A DNA stretch of 64,000 nucleotides from Ceriagrion tenellum (Eukaryota > Arthropoda > Insecta > Odonata > Coenagrionidae). The notes under the pieces were generated by a model, which saw only the letters and a list, made by a program, of their open reading frames with translations, did not search any database and had not been told where the DNA came from. The position numbers were made by a program, and so were the translations under genes. Each line of letters opens with the position of its first letter. Positions within the stretch are counted from its first letter, which is position 1. Location of the stretch: positions 7,021,258 through 7,085,257 of the forward strand of contig OY720641.1 of NCBI GenBank assembly GCA_963169105.1. Reading direction: 5' to 3'. Below, one piece after another: positions 46,496 through 58,170 of this stretch.

Positions 46496-48439
46496 GCTTT
46501 CCCAGCTTAGTCTTCATGCTTGCTCAGAGAAAAAAATTGTGCTGTAATTAAAGTGGATTTGTTCTCCAACTCTACTGAAACTAGACTATAAGTGTGATAA
46601 ACACTGTCCTTAACTTTAAACAAACAGTACTGTTTGCCTTAATACCAAGCACTTTCTCAGTACAATTATTGCAACAGTTCACTAACAGCTATGTAATAAA
46701 GCACAATTTTTAATAGAGCACAAATCCTGCACTGTGGTGCTGCACATTTTATGTAGAGTCCTCTCCGCAGTTCAGTCCCTAAAGTACACTTCCGATGCAA
46801 ATCGTCCTATGCAACTCAATCACAGTACTGTCCTGAACTTTTCAATCACAGTACGGCACTAACTTCTGACTTTAGTACAGTTTAACCTTATATTCATTAC
46901 ACCCACAGTAGAGTTTTCTTTCTCTGAGTGACTTTATGTCTGTCTGTTCATTTGTCTCCCTGTCTGCTAAGCCCATTAATCGGATTTCCGTGTCAAGTAG
47001 AAAACTGAAAGTCAATTATAGGCGTGATTAAAACCGAAAATTCAAGCAATAGATACAGAAAACGGCAATTTGATATGGTAGTCACCCAGTTTTTGATGAA
47101 TCTTATTCCCATTGGAGAAGCATTGGCCTTGGTGAAGGTTTTGGTTTATTTTAAACAAATTGAACTCAAAATTAGCCTTCCGCGGATGCACTGTTGACTG
47201 TTCCTTTTTTCTCAACTCAAGATAGGTACCCGATTTTAACTTTCGACTATACGATGGCTGAAATAATTAAGTAATTAATTCTTGCCATTTATATTTTCAT
47301 TCCTTCTTCGTTTTGTCCTCATTATTGCGTTTTCAACTCCAAATTGTCTATTTTTCATCATTTAAATAACATAAATTTTAGCATGAGTGACAACCGTAGG
47401 AGGAAGGAAGGAAGGAAGGAAAGGAAGCTTATGACTCAGGGTCGCTTGGCTCGATATATCAGCCGAAGATAGAAGAAAAATCGATATTGAACCATCTTGC
47501 TTTGCCGAAGGCCTATGTAACAAGACTTGAATCATGTACGTTATGCATGCATTTTAATCACCAAGAGATAGAGGCTTTCTCATTCTATACCACTGTTTTC
47601 ATTTTTCCCTCTTCTTCCTGAATTTTGATGTGTACCTTTTCATCGTACATTAACTAAAATTTGACCCGGGTTTCACCATCAACCATCATATTCATATAAA
47701 GACTCACGTTCAGTTTAATTTTTGGCCACAAGATAAATCACAGTAATGGTTACTAGCTTTTCTTAGTTAGAATACGTGTTATCCCTATAAAATCAGATAT
47801 TGGGTTAGCTGACGTGAGAGTAATCGATGAGAGTACGTATAAAATTGGGTAATGAAACCAAGGAAATATTAAACTAGAGATTATGATATTAGTTCTGAAG
47901 AACACTTGAATTTATGCGAGGTTGGATTGAATTATATTCAAGATCGTACTATTTAATAAAAAAAGAAAATTTCAAAATTTTTAATGGCAAAACAAATTCT
48001 TAGACTTAATCGAAGTGAATATCTAGGTTTATATATGACATATGAGAATGTTACTCTATACTCTGCATTCCTCGTGAGTTTACACCTGGGCCGTGCTATA
48101 AAAAAATTGCGGTAGAAACCAAAATGTCACCATTTTGCACACTTACATAGATGGCATTCATACAGTAGCTCCTTGTTAACTACGAACCCTCGAGACAAAA
48201 TACATGAGTTTTAAAGTAAGCATCATCTTATCCAAATATCAAGGACACCGCGGCTTGTCCCAGTATCCTAAATATGTTAGAATAGGGAGCAATTCGATGT
48301 GTTCTCAGCGTGAATGTTAGCTTGTGGGCAGTGGCGCCATGGGCACGCTTATGATTGCTTCTGTCACATCAACAGCCCACCTTTTCTTGAACATCTTGTT
48401 CCTTTAAAGCCTTATGGGGGTTGCAGCGATATATATTTA
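46496..48439. other. AT-rich spacer
   Basis: There is no gene. A GGAA-type simple repeat lies at about 47399-47428. Words of the form CACAGTACTG/CAGTAC recur at 46620-46880 without a clear period. Confidence 0.45.
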
Positions 48440-48582
48440 AATATACAGGGTGATTCAAAAGTCTTGTTATGATACAAATGTTCAATGTGACCTTATTGAT
48501 CATTCATGTATTAATATTGAAAAATAAAAAAGTTCTGATATTCCCTAATCATAACAAGGCATTTGAATCACCCAGTGTATAT
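48440..48582. mobile_element. Small MITE with 28-bp inverted ends
   Basis: The left end (AATATACAGGGTGATTCAAA then AGTCTTGTTATGA) and the right end read backward (AATATACACTGGGTGATTC then AAATGCCTTGTTATGA) match over about 35 bases, with two mismatches and a 2-base gap. About 65 bases of AT-rich DNA lie between. There is no coding capacity. TATA lies at both edges and may be the target duplication. The superfamily is not assigned. Confidence 0.75.
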
Positions 48583-48918
48583 TGGCGTGAAATTTGACAC
48601 ACGCACACTTGACAGTAACATGTATACATATAGAAAAAATTGAAAAAATGGCATGTAACCTTTGAAATTCTTTGTAATTAGATATATTTATATTATCATA
48701 CATAATTACATATATTTTAAAAAGTCGCCTTGTGGTGCTTCACATTTATATCGCAATTATTCGATTATATACGTACATCCTTTCCCATAAACGCGAAATA
48801 ATACATTTCATAACAATTACTTATATTAAGGTATCATACCAGGTTGAAAACACGTTCCATGGTTAGAGGCTCAACTATGTGGAAGTTGGTTTTCACAAAT
48901 GAAAAAGTACCTGATGTT
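48583..48918. other. Spacer, no feature seen
   Basis: There is no supported feature. Confidence 0.45.
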
Positions 48919-49000
48919 GACACCGCTGAGTCATCATCCTGATGATAGTACCGCTGTACCATCCGGTACCGGTGGTACCCGACGATGACACCGCTGTGTC
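48919..49000. repeat. Run of five mini-hairpins around CGCT/CGGT cores
   Basis: Five short inverted repeats follow one another within 82 bases: GACACCGCTGAGTC (48919-48932), ATCATCCTGATGAT (48933-48946), GTACCGCTGTAC (48948-48959), GGTACCGGTGGTACC (48965-48979) and GACACCGCTGTGTC (48987-49000). Three share the centre ACCGCTG. The first is imperfect. No coding or known regulatory site explains the arrangement. Confidence 0.75.
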
Positions 49001-50456
49001 AAAACTTGTACCAGGAAAATAAATCTGTGGAAGGAAACCAAGTTACATTTTTATTTGTGTTAAAAACACGTATTTTTGGGAGATTTTTGCTTGAATTTTG
49101 GATTACACGCCGTGAAGCCAAGTAAAGGCAATTAAAATTAACTAAGACAAAAACTATAAAGTATCGTTCTTTAATCATTCATTTTACCACATGCATAGCT
49201 ATTTACACCGCACAAACATATATCTTTACGTTTAATATGGCCCAAGAAAGTTCATTTCAACTTACTTGAAAATTACTTGAAATGATTACTCAATTACTCA
49301 AATTACCATTCCGGCTACCTTAATAGAAAACAATGGAGGAGAGAAAAAGGCCTGGATCGGTTAACTGGCTAAAGCATAGCAAATAATATTAAAGGATTGA
49401 TTCAGAGTCTCGGAGTGACAAAATCTCTGTGAAATTTCGTTCTTATAATCGAGTAAAAGTGTGGATAACTATGGCTTGCGGCGTTGCAACAATATTCACA
49501 CAAAGAAAAGAATTATTCGAAATTCGAAAATAATTTCATATATCCGAACCAGTGAAAAAGTGAAAAATTGTCCATTTCGAAAGTGATGGGGCATTATCAT
49601 CAATAATATGACCAAAAATACGGGTATACACTTATCGATCGACGCTTTTGCATAATATAATAGTAGTTCAAGAACGTAATATCCTTTAGGATATTCGCCA
49701 GAATGTTTGTCTTCGAATTATGAATTAATTCTTGAAGTAAAAAACGCGAAATAACAGAACCAATTTAAAATTTTGTACTACTGGGTGGATATTAAAATTC
49801 CTTCCATCCAACTAACTTTTAAAGTTCATTACGCTAACGGGTTTGATCTATTTCTGATGAAACAATGGAACTTTTTCATCGTTTTTGGAAGCATCAATCT
49901 TCAAAAATGAGTTATATTATTACGCGAAAATGTTTTAAGGACGTATATTTCTTTGACTGCAATATACTGATTTTTCATCTCCTAACTTTAAAATTGTTCA
50001 TGAGGAACCATATGATGATGGTTTAGAACAATTTTTGGGAATAAAACAAACAAAATTTATATCCGATGTGTTAAATTAAAGAATAATAGGACCATTTTTA
50101 GTAAGTTTATTTGTATTGTAATTATCATACTTTGGATTTGGACACGGGTGATCAAATTCTGAGACAAGTTACGACGCTAATAATAGCTGTCTAAGAGAAA
50201 ATAACTCACGTCATTGATATGTTAGCATTGAATTCTCCCGAGCTTACACAGCCTAACTGCAGAGGAGGCATTAATGTAGAAAAATAGGGCGGAATTCATG
50301 ATAGTTTACCAAATATTTAGCAAAAGAGTTTGCTGAATTTTAACGAGCGCGAAATAAACCAATTAATGCTGTCTCTTAGTCTTATTTTTATGTAGTTTTT
50401 GCCGAACAATTGTTAAACGCTCGAGTTCATTGAGGAAGAAAAATGGAGGTGAATAT
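49001..50456. other. AT-rich spacer, no feature seen
   Basis: There is no gene or repeat I can name. Confidence 0.45.
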
Positions 50457-50772
50457 AAAATATTTCATTTTTTACCAATTATTATTTTTTTTAACTACAT
50501 TGACTATAATTACTTTATATTAATCCTTGTTTATGTTGATAAAAAAGTATGGCCTTATGACTGAAAATATTTCATTTTTTTACCAATCATAATTTTTTAA
50601 ATAATACTGACTCAAATTACTTTATAATAATCCTTGTTTATGTTGATAAAAAAGTATGGCTTTATGACAGAAAATATTTACTTTTTTTACCAAATACAAT
50701 TTTTATTAACCAACACTGACTTTAATTACTTTGTATTAGTCCTTGTTTATGTTGATAAAAAAGTATGGCTTT
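50457..50772 (+). repeat. Three tandem copies of a 107-bp unit
   Basis: The units are 50457-50563, 50564-50670 and 50671-50772 (the last cut short). Each begins AAAATATTT and shares a nearly invariant 3' half (CCTTGTTTATGTTGATAAAA then AAGTATGGC). The 5' halves (TTTTTTACCAAT..., CTGACT..AATTACTTT) vary more. The copies are AT-rich and non-coding. Confidence 0.9.
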
Positions 50773-50929
50773 CTTCATGCATTTTTTTCACGATAGCTCA
50801 AAATTTACCTCGTTATCTTCGCGTTTATTGCGCAAGTTTAATTTCTAACGACTTTTTCCTCAAAATAAATGTTAAGTTACGTTCTAACGTATATTGCAGA
50901 CTGGCCTAGGGTCATAAAATCGAGAACGG
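50773..50929. other. Short AT-rich spacer
   Basis: There is no supported feature. Confidence 0.5.
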
Positions 50930-51220
50930 ATGGTGAACTCCAGGTTTTCAACACAGGGTTCCCAAGTGGAAGGAGAGAATTGGTGGCGTAAGTCCAAAGG
51001 GTGGAAGGTGGCGGGATCCTCAGGTATGAAATTGTAGCGCCAACCTCTTGCCCCATCGCACGGTTAAATTGCGTCGGCATCCCTCTCGCCCGGTATAATC
51101 ACTCCTTCTGCCGCCTTGCCCTCCCCCCCCCCCGGCCCAAAGTCCGCCCCATTTTACTCCAACCACCCCATGGGAACTGGAGGGTGAAACCGGCTAGTGG
51201 CGCATTTGATTATTTTTATG
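50930..51220. other. GC-richer islet
   Basis: This is a short GC-rich patch with a run of ten C (51124-51133) and overlapping 67-75-codon frames. It contains no recognised coding sequence. Confidence 0.4.
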
Positions 51221-53562
51221 CAAATTAATCCCATGCATGCATACAGACGCAATATCATGCGATAAGAAGGACATTATTCAAACCTCCCAAAAAGTTAATT
51301 AGTCAATATGCTAGGCGGAGTTGAAGGTCTTTAAGAGCCTGCCTGCACGTGTGCAAGAGTTGATAAATACATTTCGCGAGATAGTTTGCTATCACGAGCG
51401 GTTTTTATGTCTCTTTGGGATATGGACTAAAAGAATCGTCGGTTTCGTTAGGTTGTTAGGCACAATGTATTATCCTGGACTTAGCTGTTGATTAGCTAGT
51501 AACTGGAACGCGAGTGAGTTAGTAATTAGAACGCGAGGTCCCGGGCAAAGATAAGAAACCTCACTGTACTTTACTTGCACTGCAAGCGAATATCCAAGAG
51601 AACAATGGCATGACAAATATCACTTTTTTAAAATAAATATACTTCACACAGCTTCAACTCAAATAAATCTTCACTGAGAATATTTTCAGATTCATTAGAC
51701 ATGCAAAAGAGACTGCAGAAGCCCTCCACTTTCTCTGTTATTTCATCGTTGGGTGCGAATAAATGATTTATAATGAGCATACTCCGTGAGAGGTATTGCA
51801 TATTCAAATCCAGCATGTTATCTTCCATAATGAGGGCAATTAGGGATGCCATCAAAACTATAATGATTAAAAATTATCGCTGAAATTGTGGCAATTTCAA
51901 CTGTGGATGCGTTCCTGCTCATCTCATTTGAGATTCACGGACCAATGAATTTGTTGCCAGTTATGCTTTCGGACTGATCAACGCCCACGAATGCATTACG
52001 CGTCAAATATTTCGAATTTGGATGCAATAATTGCATTTCAATCACTCATGATTTCAGCCAAGTTCCATGAAACATTTTATCCTGTGGCACCGTAATATAG
52101 AAATTCCTCGTCGCCTAAAAAATTATTGGCCGGTAAACAGGGAAAAATTGGACGACGCAATAAGCCACTATGAGTATAGGTTTCTCTAAAGTGGAGAGCG
52201 ATGGTGCACTCCATATTTAGGCATGTAGGTAGGCAGTCAAATAGCCACTAAACTCAATTACGCAAAGTTGTTGAAAAATAAAATAATACACTTTTCCCGT
52301 TCCATGGAAAGATGATTTATATGCTCATTCTTACCCTTCATTTGGCCCGCTTCTTCGTTTAAAATTGATAGCAATGTTCAATATCGACATGTTTCATAAG
52401 CACCTTAGTGAAGACGAACCGAATTAATTCGGCCAATATAAATAAATGACGACTGTAGAATATATATATTTGAATATGCTAAAGGTGATCCAACTACCCA
52501 CAAGAGACTATCAAATAATAATTTTGAAACGATAGTTCACTCCTTTAGGACCGAAATGATAATTGCTAATTTTTCTTCGAAACAGTCATACGTTAAAAAT
52601 ATTATATTTACAGGGGTAAGCCAGGCAATTTAAGTCCAACGAATGCGATATTTTCTACATTTTAAATAAAGAAATATATGCGGTCGCTCTACAGGCATGT
52701 TTTGGATGTAAGTGTTATTAATAATGTGTCATAACATTTGCGGTAATCAAGCTGTGGATCGTCATTTGCATAATTCTAAACAAGGCCAAATGAGGCACGA
52801 GCAGTCATCGTTATCGTATTCAATGTGTTTTCTGGAACCAATATAGCAGAAATTTATGTTCACTACCGGCATTTCCTAAATTCACTGGTCTTTATAAATG
52901 TAACTGGCATTCATTGAAAGGTCACATCACCGCTCAGTTAAAAAGATGGCATCTTAACTGGAACACAATTGAAAATGAAGAAAAATTTGTTATTCCACAT
53001 GGATTTTATTTCAGATGACCCGTATCTCGACGTGGCACGTCACCATCACATTGAAACTCTTAAATAGTAACTATTTATGAGGAATAACAAAGTTACTTCA
53101 TTTACAATGTATAGGAAATTCCAAGAAGTCACGCCTGAGACAACTGCGTGGAACACAATTGTTGGTGCATCGGATCATCACTGGCCCAGATAATGAAAGA
53201 GACTGCAGTCCTACTACAATAATGAAGTAAATTAAAAATTTTCACATGAGATATTGACAAAAAACTTACGTAAAATGCGTAGCTTTTTATCTAAAATTTA
53301 GATGTAAGCAACCGCAAGAATAGATAAACACAACATTACACAGTCTCTCGCCTCTAAGTGCACCTTCTATTACTATCACGAGGTTATTGCTACATTGCAG
53401 GTGTCCTTGTATCTATAACAAAGACCTTTAAAAAAGGCAAAGGGGCACAATGTAACCAAATATTTTCATTCCGCTAAAGCTAGTTACACTGTTATTGTCA
53501 ATACAGATTACTGGCACCAACAGGCTTAGTAGTTTTAAGAGCCATTTTTTGGTACTTATCCA
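51221..53562. other. AT-rich spacer
   Basis: There is no gene. A short direct repeat, GTTAGTAATT/GCTAGTAACT followed by (A/G)GAACGCGAG, lies at about 51497-51541. Confidence 0.45.
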
Positions 53563-54195
53563 TTATCTACATCTACATACTACCCCGTGAGCCACCGCAT
53601 GGGCGTGTGGCAGGGGGTGGTATGTCACCAGTCGCGTAAAGATGTAAAATATTTGGGGAAGAAATGGTGACATGTATTATGGGAGTGTATTTAGAGGAGC
53701 TCAGTTTTTACTGTTGTCGCTTATTGTGCGCGAAAAGAACGAGTTTTTGTACCTATCTGTTCGGAAATACATCTCTCTTTTTTATTGCATCGGTCAGACA
53801 TAGAGATGTAGTGAGGCGTCATGATAATATTCTCTGTGTCGCTCTGAAACACACCAGTTCTGAAAATCTCAAGCAGACTAAGCATAGCGTGCATCCTCCG
53901 AGTCTCTAGGGGCTCCCACCTTAATCCCTCTAACAGATGTGGAACACTATATGTTCGTTCGTAGCAGTTTTTAACGAATCGTGCTACTTTTCTTGGTACT
54001 TTGTTAATTTTTTGGTTAAATCTTTATGTCCAGGGTACCAAATGCGTATTCGAGCTGTGACCTAATCACAGTGAAGTAGCATCTCTCTAAGAATTTTTCT
54101 TCCAAGGACTTTCCTATTATACGCTGAACAAAACCTAGTTTCTTTAATGCTGTGCCGCATATGTTTTGTACGTGTGTTCCCCACGATATATCCAG
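53563..54195 (-). mobile_element. CR1/L2-like LINE, RT C-terminus and 3' end
   Basis: This is the longest copy of the family in the window, on the minus strand. From about 54190 downward it encodes DISWGTHVQNICGTALKKLG, FVQRIIGKSLEEKF and RCYFTVIRSQLEYA. After a short gap come VARFVKNCYERTYSVPHLLE and GLRWEPLETRRM. The HVQNI...KKLG, RCYF and QLEYA segments fit the post-catalytic RT region of CR1/L2/jockey-type LINEs. A deletion after EYA and a nearby stop disable it. The 3' end is TGTAGATGTAGATAATGG (about 53561-53578 on +). Confidence 0.85.
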
Positions 54196-56149
54196 TAAAG
54201 GTAAAGATAAACTTTCACAGGGATTTTAATAATTTCGCCAGCTAAGATTTCTACTTTAGCAGACATTGACAAGGAAGTGGCACTAGTCCTACCAAATAAG
54301 TCACAGTTGATATAAGGCCTACACACAATATCAATAACCTATACACAATATTAACACAATACAATCAGGAAGAATATATTGTATGTACTGCACGGTAATA
54401 CGTCAAAGAAACCATTCTGTTGTGATACCCTGTAACACATAAAACGTCTACCATGCGAGTGTTTGCCTAGAAAAGTGATTGGCCTCTATGTGAGAAATAA
54501 CCACTACACAGCAAGTTGAACCGCAAAACGGAGAAGAATAAGCTTTGGTGGTCATAAAATTTGTAACAAACCCACAAAGTTTAGCACAAAGTTTTAAAAA
54601 GATGGCGATTCATTTGGAATTCACTAATAATAACAGCCATGACCATGCATCATAAATTAATAATCAACAAAGACAAACCGGATTCACGGCTAAAATGATC
54701 AGCTGTAGATTATATCCTTGTAAAGCGATAATTCTTTAGTTACCCTCGCATGTTAATCGCGTAATGCGATTGACCAATTAACCAGGTACTAATTTCAAGC
54801 ATTTTTGAAGCAACTTACAGAATTCCATAGAGGATAATTACAATCATCTCAGGGATTATAAACAATTATAATTGACTGTCTGGTTCATTATGGATTTGCT
54901 TTTGATGGACCAGAGGGTTTGTAGAAAACAAGAAAGGTCAATTATCTTTCAGCATATGACATAATTGACAAGAATTTATGCCTATCTCACTCATTGCCGT
55001 TAAAAGAGTCAATAATGTCCGCAACATAATCATGTGACTGATGTTTCCCCCGGTTTTTTATAAGAAATTTCGGAGCGTCTCAACGGTAGTTGAACAGAAA
55101 TGAGATCAGCATGAAAAATTTGGACTCATATATTTCAAGGGAAATCACTGAGGCACACGAATTTTTTCTTTTTCTAAAATCATTTCCCTCAGAAGTTGGC
55201 CACATTTATCCCTTCATTCGCAATTATCACCTTCAAACGTAACCAAAGGGATAATACGCCCGCGTATTATCCGAGCCGAATGTTTTACTTTCACTTGTGA
55301 CATTGATAGGCATCTCTCAACTCTAGCTACCTTCTCTTCTTCAATCTTCAAAAAACTTCCACAGAAAAGTTTTCAAAGTGCAATTTGTAAATGTATTTCT
55401 TTTTTTAAGGGGAAGAAATCATTCCCTTATTTCTTCCCGCTTTATCACAAGCCGTTCAACTATATTGGACAATGTTAACTGCGTATATCATTGGAAATTA
55501 TAAATTATTGACTCGTCTTCCACCTTTCGCAACAACACGAGGGCATATAAGAAGCATTTACAATTACCATTATTTTTTTTAATCCAAGGCATCTATGGCG
55601 TATTTCCTTCACTGAATATAAAGAAGACATTACAGTTGAAGAAGGCGACATTTCATATAAAGATGACTCTTTGCATAGCTAAAATTCCTGAAAAGTTATG
55701 ATTTCTATGCTCCACATTCCAAGATTTTTTCATATTATTCACGGTCAGAGTTCATATAAAGGTGCCATAATTTTCTCAGCAGCGAAGGTGTTTATTTCAA
55801 TTTTATTGATGACCTAAAAAAAATAGTTTGCCTAACTCAATCACGATGATAACGCGAGCTCCAGTCAAATTTTTGCGACAATTATTCGAGCAAAATAATC
55901 CATCATTATTATTGAATGGAAGTCAATCCACGCACCACCTACGCAAATTAGTTTGATCCCGGTAGCTGCAGCCATCAGATTGTGTGCCGTGAGACGTGAT
56001 GAAAGGGTTACTTGCATTAACACCGAGCGGCAATCACACGACCAAACACCATATCGAGTACCTACCTCAAAAGTAATTCCAGCTCCCCAAAGCAAATTTA
56101 CTCTGCAGTGCAGACCACCCTCTTTCCTTATCTCTATTTTTTCCATCCT
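54196..56149. other. AT-rich spacer
   Basis: There is no supported gene. An 11-base perfect inverted repeat (GGATAATACGC, two-base spacer) lies at 55249-55272. Confidence 0.45.
55249..55272. repeat. Short perfect hairpin
   Basis: GGATAATACGC pairs with GCGTATTATCC across a 2-base spacer. It is not followed by a T run and no gene lies nearby, so it is not a terminator. It may be a protein-binding palindrome or chance. Confidence 0.4.
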
Positions 56150-56560
56150 CTTCGGTCGGAATAAATTCATTTAGTCGGCAGTGAGTGGTGACATCATCGA
56201 TTCGACCCACGTCTCTCCACTTTGTTTGCCAACTAGCATCAACCCTTTCCCCCCAGCGCCTCTGGCGGCGTCCCCCGCATTCATACACCCGCGCATAAAC
56301 ACACACACACAGCCTTTCCTTCCTGACGACGCCGCTAGAGGGTGCTGACGGTTATGAGGCCGGGTTTCTTCTTTGCACTCATGCCGAGCTGTTTGATGGA
56401 AAGGCTACCACGGCTTGGGGAAGGCGACATCTCGAGGGCACTTAATCTTCTTCTTCTCCTTCTTCTTTTCCTGCCTTTTTCGCTCAGATGCTGCCAGGGG
56501 GACGTTAGATGATCGATGAGGGACGATGGGTGAGAGAAAAGGGTGCAGACGCTTTATATG
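56150..56560. other. GC-richer islet with CTCF-like motif
   Basis: This is a GC- and CpG-richer stretch with pyrimidine runs (CTTCTTCTTCTCC near 56449). Overlapping short frames are unrecognised. It contains the motif at 56332. Confidence 0.35.
56332..56345 (+). promoter_or_regulatory. CTCF-like motif
   Basis: CCGCTAGAGGGTGC fits the CTCF core CCNSYAGRKGGCRS except at one position (T for C). The same CCGCTAGAGGG block recurs at 62201. Confidence 0.3.
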
Positions 56561-57719
56561 AGATGAAAAAAAAATAAAATATAAGAACGTAGCCGATGGG
56601 GAATATATCGCGGGTGCATAGATGTGAGGACATAGCGGGATAGAAAATTGATGAAAAGTTGATGCCTTTTCAAACGATTTACTGTGAATGGCTCAGCATG
56701 CGTCTCGAAGTATGACCTTGAAGAAAAAAAGTGAGGCATCGGCAAAGAGGAATTGATATTTTGGTCCTTCCACGCGCGTGAATGAGCTCATAATCGCTGC
56801 TCTGCGGTGCTTATAGCGAGCAGATATGATAAGAGTGCACTAAATCAAACAATAGTGTTTGTATGGCCGTCATATCTACCTAATATACGAAACTAGCTTT
56901 GTCTACAACGTTCAGGCAGGATTTCCCCACTATCTGAGAAAATGATTGTATCTATTGCAAAGTGGGGTAGAACTTTTAGTGCATATTGGTAATATTTCAC
57001 CTCCTGAAAGGTATTTACAGGTTTTTTATAAATATAAATCATCGTTCTATTAGTTTTTGTTGGATAAAATTTAGTGCATGCTGAAGATAAGTCAAATCCT
57101 GTTGCATGCCGTGGAAAAAAGTAAATACTCCACATAAATCTTGCAAGTTATCACGTAGAGGTTACCACGAAAGTAAAGCTACCTTAAATACCAATAACCT
57201 GAGTCAGTGGCCAAAAATACAGAATATAATGTCTTTCTAAGGTCTTAAATGCAATTGAATAATCAATTGCAAGGTTTCTTAGGAGAAACAAGTGCAACAC
57301 AACATTTATCGATAGCTTGGGTACAGCGAGTGAAAACGATGAAGACAGGTGAAGTACGGTAAAGGCACAGAGATCGTAATTTTGCTAGCATCAGCATCTA
57401 CATTATGTAAATATGGATGCTAAACGGAAGATTTGAAAGGAATTCAGGAATTCACAACCTTGCTTATTTCCTGATTATCACGTGTAGGTCACTCTGGGCT
57501 GAGGCTTACTGGCTATTTCCTTCAATGAACCTGAGGTGACATCCACCAGGCATAACACTCCACTGATAAATTTTACCTGAATATTTTGACTTAAAGTCTA
57601 CCAAATGCCGCAATCACCATACATGAGGATATGATCAGTCTAAAAATTCCTGCCAAGTACTGCCAACGCTAGGCTCACCCGAGTCAAGAGAATGCATACA
57701 TATTGTTTCGTAATTTTTC
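56561..57719. other. AT-rich spacer, no feature seen
   Basis: There is no supported feature. Confidence 0.45.
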
Positions 57720-57935
57720 GCATTTTTTAGTTAAGATAACTGCCACTGGAGGGCGTAGTTATTATGACTGTGCGCGAGACGCTCTCGTTTATTTTGTGTG
57801 TGTGCGTAAGCCCAGTCGTCGGCAGCAGTCCCTAGTGAATCCCCAAAATTCATAGTGCCAACCAACTGCCCCCCCTCCCCCCCATTCCTGTGTGAGTGCC
57901 AAGGACGGACCATGGACATGGACTGGCAGCTAAGT
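57720..57935. other. Small GC-richer patch
   Basis: This patch holds a CTCF-like word (57743) and a C-rich run (CCCCCCTCCCCCCC, about 57870-57883). The minus-strand 69-codon frame here is not recognised. Confidence 0.35.
57743..57756 (+). promoter_or_regulatory. Weak CTCF-like motif
   Basis: CCACTGGAGGGCGT resembles the CTCF core with two mismatches. It is of interest mainly because two similar words lie within 5 kb. Confidence 0.2.
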
Positions 57936-58122
57936 TTCATTCTCTTGCACCAATGTATTATTTGTATACTTTATGAAAAGGGTGAAATATTGTTATTTGT
58001 TTGAAATATATACATTTGTGTAAAGTCATTCTCGGTCCTTCGGGTTTATTTGTTTGTTCTTAGTTGAATTTTCACTACGCGACACATATCGAGAATCTTA
58101 GATGTAATCTAATACCTAGACA
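57936..58122. other. Short spacer
   Basis: There is no supported feature. Confidence 0.5.
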
Positions 58123-58170
58123 TTATACGATGTAACTCTGGGAGTATACTCCCAGAGTTACATCGTATAA
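58123..58170. repeat. Perfect 48-bp palindrome
   Basis: The 24-base arm TTATACGATGTAACTCTGGGAGTA, spanning 58123-58146, is followed with no spacer by its exact reverse complement (58147-58170). The centre is GTATAC. The flanks do not pair. There is no loop and no coding. It could be a two-ended transposon scar, a recent foldback duplication, or an assembly artefact at a read junction. Confidence 0.9.

Noticed and set aside
48919..49000. CRISPR array
   Set aside because: The repeated words are palindromes of differing sequence without spacers of constant length, and the DNA is eukaryotic.
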